The notes under the pieces were generated by a model, which saw nothing but the letters and a program-made list of their open reading frames with translations, had not been told where the DNA came from and did no database searches. A stretch of DNA of 42,471 nucleotides from Caulobacteraceae bacterium. GTDB taxonomy: Bacteria > Pseudomonadota > Alphaproteobacteria > Caulobacterales > Caulobacteraceae. The first letter of the stretch is position 1. Each line of letters starts with the position of its first letter. The translations under genes and the position numbers were made by a program. The DNA lies in NCBI GenBank assembly GCA_031291645.1, contig JARLIQ010000146.1, forward strand, positions 1 to 42,471, read 5' to 3'. Below, piece by piece: positions 36,591-42,471 of the stretch.

Positions 36591-37244
36591 CTATCCCTCC
36601 CAGCCTTCGCTGAACGGGAAGCGCGCGGCCCAGACGTCGGCCAGGGCCGGGTCGGCGTCGACGCGGCGCACGACCTCGCTCATCTTCGGCGCGACCTCGT
36701 AGAAACGACGGCGGCGGGGGCCCCAGCGCGAGATCACCGTCACATAGAGGTCGAGCACGCCGATCTCCTCGCCCAGCAGGTAGCGGCCCGGCGTGACCTG
36801 GGCGTCCATCATCCGCCAGCAATCGGCGATCCGCTCGGCCGTGCGCGCCTTGATGGCGGCCTGGGCGGCCGGATCGTCGCTGAGGCGCGAGGGATCGTCC
36901 CGGATCCAGTAGAGGGCGTAGATCGCCGAGGAGACATAGGCCATCCAGCGCAGGAAGGCCGGGCGGCGGCGGTGCAGGGGCGGCGGCGCCAGGCGCGCCT
37001 CGGGGTAGCGGTCCGCCAGCCAGATCAGCATGGCCGCGCTCTCTGTCATCAGCTCGCCGCCCGGAAAGACCAGGGCCGGGACCTGGCGCAGCGGGTTGAT
37101 CGCGCCATAGGCCCCGTCGGCGGCCAGGGCGCCGAGGTCGGCCCGCTCGATCACCTCGTAGGACAGGCCGAGCAGGGTCAGGGCCGCCTCGATGGGCACG
37201 GAGCCCGAGCCCGCCGCGCCGTAGATCGTGATTGGCTTATCCAC
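36591..37244 (-). CDS. glutathione S-transferase family protein
   Basis: A 217-residue GST: N-terminal thioredoxin-like domain starting ITIYGAAGSGSVPIEAALTLLGLSYEVI, with NPLRQVPALVFPGGELMTESAAMLIWLADRYPEAR split over strands and the glutathione-contact ESAA at about 68-71; the helical domain has GEEIGVLDLYVTVI. The first-helix SGSVP places a Ser in the catalytic area. The GTG start at 37244 has AAGG about nine bases upstream. Its leader overlaps the first NrdR-like box and the nrdB -10 element, so both genes share one divergent control region. Confidence 0.85.
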   Translation of the reverse strand: MDKPITIYGAAGSGSVPIEAALTLLGLSYEVIERADLGALAADGAYGAINPLRQVPALVFPGGELMTESAAMLIWLADRYPEARLAPPPLHRRRPAFLRWMAYVSSAIYALYWIRDDPSRLSDDPAAQAAIKARTAERIADCWRMMDAQVTPGRYLLGEEIGVLDLYVTVISRWGPRRRRFYEVAPKMSEVVRRVDADPALADVWAARFPFSEGWEG

Positions 37245-37260
37245 AGCGATAACCTTATCT
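37232..37260 (+). promoter_or_regulatory. candidate nrdB promoter
   Basis: TTGGCT (37232-37237), a 17-base spacer and TTATCT (37255-37260). The -10 lies inside the first NrdR-like box, which would let a repressor block RNA polymerase. The -35 lies within the start of the divergent GST gene. Confidence 0.5.
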
Positions 37261-37296
37261 TGTGAATTGCGGGGCTAAACCACACCAGATGTAGTA
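37251..37296. promoter_or_regulatory. paired NrdR-box-like sites upstream of nrdB
   Basis: Box 1 (37251-37264, reverse strand CACAAGATAAGGTT) and box 2 (37283-37296, CACCAGATGTAGTA) start 32 bases apart, exactly as in front of nrdA, and share the CACaAGATrTAG core with the nrdA boxes. Confidence 0.65.
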
Positions 37297-37367
37297 GCCA
37301 ACCCTGGTCCGGCTGCTAGCGTCCTCTCAGTCTAGTCCGCAATCCGATTCGCCAGAGGTCCGCGCCG

Positions 37368-38396
37368 ATGAAAACCAAAGCCGATCTGCCCGGTCTGATG
37401 ATCCCCTCGGCCTACAAGCCCTTCCGCTACCCCTGGGCCTACGACTTCTGGAAGAAGCAGCAGCAGGTCCACTGGATGCCCGAGGAGATTCCCCTCGGCG
37501 AGGACTGCAAGGATTGGGCGACCAAGCTGAACGACGGCGAGCGCAACCTGCTGACCCAGATCTTCCGCTTCTTCACCCAGTCGGACATCGAGGTCGCGGA
37601 CAACTACATGGAGCGCTACGGCCGCATCTTCAAACCGACCGAGGTGAAGATGATGCTGTCGTCGTTCGCCAATATGGAGACCATCCATATCGCGGCCTAC
37701 GCCCTGCTGCTCGAGACCATCGGCATGCCGGAGAGCGAGTTCGCCGCCTTCCTCGAATACGAGGCGATGAAGGCCAAGTGCGACTACATGCACACCTTCG
37801 GCGTCGAGACCAACGCCGACATCGCCCGCACGCTCGCCATGTTCGGCGGCTTCACCGAGGGGCTGCAGCTCTTCGCCTCGTTCGCCATGTTGATGAACTT
37901 CCCGCGCTTCAACAAGATGAAGGGCATGGGCCAGATCGTTTCCTGGAGCGTGCGCGACGAGAGCCTGCACTGCGAAGGCATCATCAAGCTCTACCACACC
38001 TTCCGCAAGGAGACCGGCTGCGTGACCCGGCAGGTGGCCGATGACATCGTCGACTGCTGCAAGACGGTGGTGGGGCTGGAGGACAAGTTCATCGACCTGG
38101 CCTTCGAGATGGGCCCGGTCCAGGGCATGACCCCGGACGACATCAAGACCTATATCCGCTTCGTCGCCGACTGGCGCCTGCGCCAGTTGGAACTGCCCGA
38201 GGTGTTCGGGGTGAAGGAGAACCCGCTGCCCTGGCTGCAGGTGCTGCTGTCGGGGGTCGAGCACGCCAACTTCTTCGAGGCCCGGGCCACCGAATACTCC
38301 AAGGCCGCCACCCGCGGCCGCTGGGACGGGACCGACGGCGTCTGGGCCGAGTTCGACAAGATGATGGCCAACCGCGGCGCCGAGGCGACCCACTAG
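37368..38396 (+). CDS. nrdB: class Ia ribonucleoside-diphosphate reductase beta subunit
   Basis: A 342-residue diiron/tyrosyl-radical subunit. Metal ligands visible are Asp73, Glu104, His107, Glu164, Glu198 and His201 (RDESLHCEG), and the radical tyrosine is Tyr111 (ETIHIAAY), with the E-x2-H-x3-Y spacing of active class Ia/b enzymes. No ATP-cone precedes the domain (it starts MKTKADLPGLMIPS). The tail lacks the long E. coli type extension. It works with NrdA, encoded 2 kb upstream; three unrelated loci lie between. A GATTC is at 37346-37350. Confidence 0.96.
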   Translation: MKTKADLPGLMIPSAYKPFRYPWAYDFWKKQQQVHWMPEEIPLGEDCKDWATKLNDGERNLLTQIFRFFTQSDIEVADNYMERYGRIFKPTEVKMMLSSFANMETIHIAAYALLLETIGMPESEFAAFLEYEAMKAKCDYMHTFGVETNADIARTLAMFGGFTEGLQLFASFAMLMNFPRFNKMKGMGQIVSWSVRDESLHCEGIIKLYHTFRKETGCVTRQVADDIVDCCKTVVGLEDKFIDLAFEMGPVQGMTPDDIKTYIRFVADWRLRQLELPEVFGVKENPLPWLQVLLSGVEHANFFEARATEYSKAATRGRWDGTDGVWAEFDKMMANRGAEATH

Positions 38397-38428
38397 CCGG
38401 GAAAGACCGATCTCGCTTTTGTCACACA

Positions 38429-38446
38429 CGCCCGCTAACACGGGCG
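38429..38446 (+). promoter_or_regulatory. hairpin and -10-like GCTAACAC directly before the phosphatase start
   Basis: CGCCCG-CTAACA-CGGGCG forms a 6-bp hairpin ending one base before the ATG. Its loop region reads GCTAACAC, close to the Caulobacter housekeeping -10 GCTANAWC, with seven bases from CTAACA to the ATG. The same bases can thus be a leaderless promoter, or an nrdB terminator, or both. Confidence 0.4.
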
Positions 38447-38447
38447 C

Positions 38448-39227
38448 ATGAACGGCAGGATTCTGAAGCTCGAAGGCGTGGTCAACTTCCGCGACTATGG
38501 CGACTACGCCACGGCCGCGGGCGCGCGCATCCATCCCGGGCGGCTCTATCGCTCGGCCCACCATGGCCGGGCGACGGACGCCGATCTGGAAGCCATCGCC
38601 GGTCTCGGCATCGCCGTGGTGGTCGACCTGCGCCGGCCGAACGAGCGCCATCGCGAGCCCTCGCGCCGGCCGCCCGGCTTCGCCGCCGAGGTGATCGAGA
38701 CCGACGTCGGCGATCTCGACGAGGACCCGTGGTGGGACTTCGTGAAGAGCAGCGACCTCAGCGAGCAGGCCTTCCACGACTACCTGATGGGCTACTACCG
38801 CGCCGCCCCGTTCGAGTCGCGGCTGGCGGACCTCTATTCGCGCTACTTCGCGGCCCTGGCCGAGGCCGAGGGGCCGGTGCTGATCCACTGCGCGGCGGGC
38901 AAGGACCGGACCGGCATCCTGGCGGCCCTGACCCACCACCTGATCGGGGTGCACCCCGACGACATCGTCGCCGACTACCTCTTGACCAACGAGGCCATCG
39001 GCTTCGAGCAGCGCATGCCCCTGATGATGCAGGCCATCGCCGAGGGCGTGGGGCGCGAGCCCTCGCCGGCCGCGGTCAAGGTGGCCATGGGCGTCGACGA
39101 GGCCTTCCTCGAGGCGGCGCTGTCGCAGATCGAGGCGGAACACGGCACGATCGACGCCTATCTGAAGGACGCGCTGGGGGTCGATTCGGCGATGCGGGCC
39201 AAGGTCGAGGCGCGGCTGGTCGCCTGA
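38448..39227 (+). CDS. tyrosine-protein phosphatase (Y_phosphatase3 type)
   Basis: A 259-residue cytoplasmic phosphatase. The CX5R loop is HCAAGKDRTG with Cys148 and Arg154; the N-terminal VVNFRDYGDY and RLYRSAHHGRAT are typical of the LpxQ/Y_phosphatase3 group. Such enzymes act on phosphotyrosine or phosphoinositides; the KDRTG variant of the loop, with Lys and Asp, is common in the lipid-phosphatase-like group. The substrate is unknown. The ATG has no Shine-Dalgarno sequence; see the hairpin and -10 motif just before it. Confidence 0.88.
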   Translation: MNGRILKLEGVVNFRDYGDYATAAGARIHPGRLYRSAHHGRATDADLEAIAGLGIAVVVDLRRPNERHREPSRRPPGFAAEVIETDVGDLDEDPWWDFVKSSDLSEQAFHDYLMGYYRAAPFESRLADLYSRYFAALAEAEGPVLIHCAAGKDRTGILAALTHHLIGVHPDDIVADYLLTNEAIGFEQRMPLMMQAIAEGVGREPSPAAVKVAMGVDEAFLEAALSQIEAEHGTIDAYLKDALGVDSAMRAKVEARLVA

Positions 39228-39273
39228 CGCGCCCGGCGCGCGCCAGCCTCGTGCGGGGCGGGTATAAGGGGTC

Positions 39274-40725
39274 ATGAGCGCAAGCAGCGACGCCGCGGCC
39301 GTCGTCGAACGGCTGACCATCGAATACCAGGGCGCGGTCGGGCGGCTGCGCGCGGCGCTGCAGGCCTTCATGACCGATGGGGTGACGCCCGACCCGGCGC
39401 TGCGGCGCGAGCGGGCCTTCGCCTATCCTCAACTGCGCCTGACCTGGAGCCCGTCCGGTCCGCCGCCCAGGCTGACCCGCGCCTACGCCCGCTTCAGCCA
39501 GCCGGGCGCCTACGCCACCACCATCACCCGGCCAGACATCTTCCGCGACTATCTGACCGAGCAGCTCGGCCTTCTGATGGGCGACTTCGAGGTCGAGGCG
39601 CGGGTCGTGCGCTCGGACCAGGAGATCCCCTTCCCCTATGTGCTCGATGCGGCCGATATCGCCCAGGCCGACGTCAGCGCAGCCGATCTGGCGCGCTGGT
39701 TTCCGACGACCGAGCTGGCGCTGATCGGCGACGAGGTGGCGGACGGCTTCTGGGACATGAACCTGGAGCCATCGCGGCCGCTGGCCCTGTTCGACGGCCT
39801 GCGCACCGATTTTTCCCTCGCCCGGCTCGCCCACTACACCGGGACCCCCGCCGAGCACGTCCAGCCCTATGTGCTGCTGACCAACTACCAGCGCTACGTC
39901 GACGAATTCGTGCGCTGGGGCTGCGCCGAGCTGGCGCGCGAGGGCTCGCGCTACGAGAGCCTGTCCTGCCCCGGCGGCGTCGTGATCACCCGCGGGACGC
40001 CCGATCCGGAGCGCGTCGCCGCCGAGGCGCCCTGGAGCCGCCGGCAGATGCCGGCCTGGCACCTCACGGCGCCCGGCCGCACGGGCGTGTCCCTGATCAA
40101 CATCGGCGTCGGCCCCTCCAACGCCAAGACCATCACCGACCACCTGGCGGTGCTGCGGTCCGAGGCCTGGCTGATGATCGGCCACTGCGGCGGGCTGCGC
40201 CAGACCCAGACCATCGGCGACTACGTACTGGCCCACGCCTACCTGCGCGACGACCACGTGCTGGACGACGTCCTGCCGCCGGAGATTCCGATCCCGCCCC
40301 TGGCCGAGGTGCAGCAGGCCCTGCAGCGGGCGGCCGAGATCGTCACCGGGGAGAGCGGCGACGCGCTGAAGGAGCGGCTGCGCACCGGCACGGTGGTCAC
40401 CACCGACGACCGGAACTGGGAGCTGCGCGCCTCGACCAGCGCCCTCCGGTTCAACCAGTCGCGGGCGGTGGCCATCGACATGGAAAGCGCCACCATCGCG
40501 ACCCAGGGCTATCGCTTCCGCACGCCCTACGGCACGCTGCTCTGCGTCTCCGACAAGCCGCTGCACGGCGAGATCAAGCTGCCCGGCCAGGCCAACGCCT
40601 TCTACGAACGGGCGATCTCCCAGCACCTGCGGATCGGCATCGAGACCATGGACCTGTTGCGCGGCGAGGGGCACCGGCTGCATTCGCGCAAGCTGCGCAG
40701 TTTCGACGAGCCGCCCTTCCGCTGA
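39274..40725 (+). CDS. amn: AMP nucleosidase
   Basis: A 483-residue enzyme (E. coli Amn is about the same length) that splits AMP into adenine and ribose 5-phosphate and so regulates the AMP pool. The N-terminal regulatory AMP_N domain (about 1-180) contains RFSQPGAYATTITRPDIFRDYL cut across helices; the C-terminal phosphorylase fold has VGPSNAKTITDHLAVL, MIGHCGGLR, DYVLAHAYLRDD and VAIDMESATIA, the nucleoside-binding M-E-S motif. TATAAG lies five bases before the ATG and overlaps an AAGGGG, so either a leaderless or a normal start is possible. Confidence 0.95.
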   Translation: MSASSDAAAVVERLTIEYQGAVGRLRAALQAFMTDGVTPDPALRRERAFAYPQLRLTWSPSGPPPRLTRAYARFSQPGAYATTITRPDIFRDYLTEQLGLLMGDFEVEARVVRSDQEIPFPYVLDAADIAQADVSAADLARWFPTTELALIGDEVADGFWDMNLEPSRPLALFDGLRTDFSLARLAHYTGTPAEHVQPYVLLTNYQRYVDEFVRWGCAELAREGSRYESLSCPGGVVITRGTPDPERVAAEAPWSRRQMPAWHLTAPGRTGVSLINIGVGPSNAKTITDHLAVLRSEAWLMIGHCGGLRQTQTIGDYVLAHAYLRDDHVLDDVLPPEIPIPPLAEVQQALQRAAEIVTGESGDALKERLRTGTVVTTDDRNWELRASTSALRFNQSRAVAIDMESATIATQGYRFRTPYGTLLCVSDKPLHGEIKLPGQANAFYERAISQHLRIGIETMDLLRGEGHRLHSRKLRSFDEPPFR

Positions 40726-40853
40726 GCCGCGATCACCGCGACGTGAGCGCGATCCCTTGCGCGCCGGGGATTTTCGGCTGACAGCCCGGCCAATCCCGTT
40801 AGGTTCGTTTCTTTCGGCCGCAGAGTGAACGACGGCCGGCGAAGGGAGCGCGC

Positions 40854-42296
40854 GTGAGTGAGTTGATCAACGAGGCGGACCTGGTCGCGGTCCGGCCCCA
40901 GCCGTCCGACGCCAAGGCGCCGCTGTCGCTCGGCGCGGTGTCCTGGTCGATGTTCGAGGGCGCGCGCAACCCCTATGTGATCCTGATCACCATCTACATC
41001 TTCATGCCCTACGTCGCCTCGACCATGGTCGGCGATCCGGTCAAGGGCCAGGAGGTGATCTCACGCTGGAGCCAGTATTCGGGTTGGGCGGTGATGGCCA
41101 CCGCGCCCTTCTTGGGCGCCTCGATCGACGAACTGGGCCGGCGCAAGCGATGGCTGGCCCTGGCGGTCGGACTGATGGTCCCGATGATGGCCGCCCTCTG
41201 GTGGGCCAAGCCCGACCATACCGGCCTGTCGGTCGGCGCCGTCATGCTGCTGACCACCCTGGTCGGGGTGCTGTTCTCCTACACCGAGGTGCTGCACAAC
41301 TCGCTTCTGGTGCGCGCGGCGGGCCTGCGCGGCGCGCACAAGGCCTCGGGCCTGGCGCTCGCCCTCGGCAACGGCTTCGCGGTGGCGGCGCTGGCCTTCA
41401 GCGCCTGGGCCTTCGCCCTCCCGGGCAAGGTGCACTGGGCCTTCGTCCCGGCGGCCCCGCTGTTCGGCCTCGATCCGGCGCAGCACGAGCCGGAGCGGAT
41501 CGTGGCGCCCATGGCCGCGGCCATCTTCGCCCTGGGCGCGCTGCCGCTGTTCTTCTTCACCCCCGACGCGCCCTCGACCGGAACCCCGGCGCTGCGCGCC
41601 TTCCGGGACGGGGCCGCCAACCTGTGGCGGATGGTGATGAGCATGCGCGGCTTCCGCGACGCCGCCCTCTTCCTTGGCGCGCGCATGTTCTACGTCGACG
41701 GCATGACCGCCATCCTGCTCTACGCCGGCGTCTATGCGCGCGGCGTCATGAAGTGGGGGCCGCTGGAGATGCTGCTCTATGGCATCGTCCTCAGCGTGCT
41801 GGCGGTGCTGGGCGGCTTCGTCGGCCGCTGGCTGGACGCGTCCCTCGGCCCCAAACGCGCGGTCCAGGTCGAGATCGGCATGTCGCTTCTCGGCATCCTC
41901 GGCATATTGGGCATGGCCCCCGACCGGATCCTGTTCCTTTGGCGCTACGACGTTCTGGCCCACGCGCCGATCTGGGGCGGGCCGGTATTCCGGACCCTGC
42001 CGGAGCTGATCTATGTGCTGATCGGCTTTTCCAACGCGGTGTTCATCACCGCCCACTACGCCTCGAGCCGCACCCTGCTGACGCGGCTGACGCCGCCGGA
42101 CAAGACGGGGGTCTTCTTCGGGGTCTACGCCTTGTCGGGCACCGCCACGATCTGGCTTGGCTCGTTCCTGGTCAACCTGGGCACCCACATCTTCAAGACC
42201 CAGCAGGGCGGGTTCGCCACCATCACCGTGCTTCTGGCGCTTGGCTTCGTCGGGCTGCTGTTCGTGCGCGGCGGCGGCCGGACCCAGGCCGGCTGA
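40854..42296 (+). CDS. MFS transporter
   Basis: A 480-residue, 12-helix major facilitator protein. The loop after helix 2 reads GASIDELGRRKRWLALAVG, an A-motif variant (G-x3-D-x2-G-R-R-K). Helices follow at about 90-115, 120-145, 165-190, 215-235, 265-285, 300-320, 325-345, 378-400, 415-435 and 445-465. VLFSYTEVLHNSLLVRAAG and LTRLTPPDKTGVFFGVYALSG suggest the ATG22/UMF1-like subgroup. Substrate unknown. The GTG start at 40854 is preceded by GAAGGGAG at about eight bases. The stop is seven bases from the next gene, so the two are probably co-transcribed. Confidence 0.88.
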   Translation: MSELINEADLVAVRPQPSDAKAPLSLGAVSWSMFEGARNPYVILITIYIFMPYVASTMVGDPVKGQEVISRWSQYSGWAVMATAPFLGASIDELGRRKRWLALAVGLMVPMMAALWWAKPDHTGLSVGAVMLLTTLVGVLFSYTEVLHNSLLVRAAGLRGAHKASGLALALGNGFAVAALAFSAWAFALPGKVHWAFVPAAPLFGLDPAQHEPERIVAPMAAAIFALGALPLFFFTPDAPSTGTPALRAFRDGAANLWRMVMSMRGFRDAALFLGARMFYVDGMTAILLYAGVYARGVMKWGPLEMLLYGIVLSVLAVLGGFVGRWLDASLGPKRAVQVEIGMSLLGILGILGMAPDRILFLWRYDVLAHAPIWGGPVFRTLPELIYVLIGFSNAVFITAHYASSRTLLTRLTPPDKTGVFFGVYALSGTATIWLGSFLVNLGTHIFKTQQGGFATITVLLALGFVGLLFVRGGGRTQAG

Positions 42297-42303
42297 CCCG
42301 CCC

Positions 42304-42471
42304 ATGGAGACGGTTCCGCTCGACGATCGCGGCCTCCTGCTCGGCGACGGCCTGTTCGAGACCCTGCTGGCCGACGCCGGCCGGCTCGCGGCCTTCGAGG
42401 CGCACGCCGCGCGGCTGGACGCGGGCTGCGCGGCGCTCGGCCTGCCGCCGCCGGGCGTCGGGCGGCTGCTC
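42304..42471 (+). CDS. class IV aminotransferase, PabC-like, N-terminal part (window edge)
   Basis: 56 residues remain: METVPLDDRGLLLGDGLFET, then LLADAGRLAAFEAHAARLDA and GCAALGLPPP. DRGLLLGDGLFETL and FEAHAARLDAGCAALGLP are the opening of PLP-dependent class IV enzymes; this form, with a very short lead, fits aminodeoxychorismate lyase (p-aminobenzoate for folate), but a branched-chain or D-amino acid aminotransferase cannot be excluded. The PLP lysine lies beyond the window. Confidence 0.75.
   Translation, partial: METVPLDDRGLLLGDGLFETLLADAGRLAAFEAHAARLDAGCAALGLPPPGVGRLL

Overview
The window looks like a chromosomal segment of a GC-rich alphaproteobacterium of the Caulobacteraceae (Caulobacter/Phenylobacterium type). 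The signs are the three-gene split transhydrogenase (pntAA-pntAB-pntB) behind an aa3-oxidase subunit IV gene, COQ9, a DUF6491 protein, a TacA-like sigma-54 activator, a bacterial S10 carboxypeptidase beside a TonB receptor, and several genes whose start codon sits a few bases after a -10-like motif. No phage, IS element, CRISPR array, tRNA or rRNA was seen. Almost all of the window is coding, and no gene-free stretch exceeds 300 bases.

Layout. 1-6 kb: the end of an MFS gene, a MotA stator, a small Ala/Ser-rich lipoprotein with a strong terminator, MnmC (tRNA wobble modification), a DUF6491 protein, a glutathione transferase and a PseB-type UDP-GlcNAc 4,6-dehydratase. 5.8-11.9 kb: a NarL-type two-component pair divergent from a TonB-dependent receptor, followed by a secreted S10 carboxypeptidase; the divergent gap carries an array of alternating half-sites. 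11.9-16.4 kb: a TacA-like sigma-54 response regulator divergent from oligoendopeptidase F, then an alpha/beta hydrolase. 16.5-19.8 kb: aa3 oxidase subunit IV and the proton-translocating transhydrogenase. 19.8-23.9 kb: two tandem paralogous alpha/beta hydrolases and an ABC exporter.

24-31.4 kb: ribosomal protein S21 (rpsU), whose best-placed start codon is AUC; COQ9; a small secreted protein; purE-purK; a DgcB-like diguanylate cyclase; two small DUF465 proteins flanking ubiX and a TIGR02444 gene; then the two subunits of a 3-oxoacid CoA-transferase. 31.5-33.2 kb: an orphan hybrid histidine kinase. 33.4-38.4 kb: class Ia ribonucleotide reductase, with nrdA and nrdB separated by an outer-membrane-type protein, a remnant of a cysteine hydrolase gene and a GST. 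Both nrd genes are preceded by a pair of NrdR-box-like sites with the same 32-bp start-to-start spacing. 38.4-42.5 kb: a tyrosine phosphatase, AMP nucleosidase, an MFS transporter, and the start of a class IV aminotransferase (PabC-like) cut by the window end.

Most genes are housekeeping: nucleotide supply (nrdAB, purEK, amn), redox and quinone metabolism (pnt, COQ9, ubiX), translation (rpsU, mnmC), motility and surface (motA, pseB), signalling (three kinase/regulator sets, DgcB-like, TacA-like). I see no complete unknown multi-gene defence or biosynthetic system. The most unusual points are the rpsU start, the matched nrd operator pairs on an RNR lacking an ATP-cone, and the two-component/TonB receptor/peptidase cluster with its operator array.
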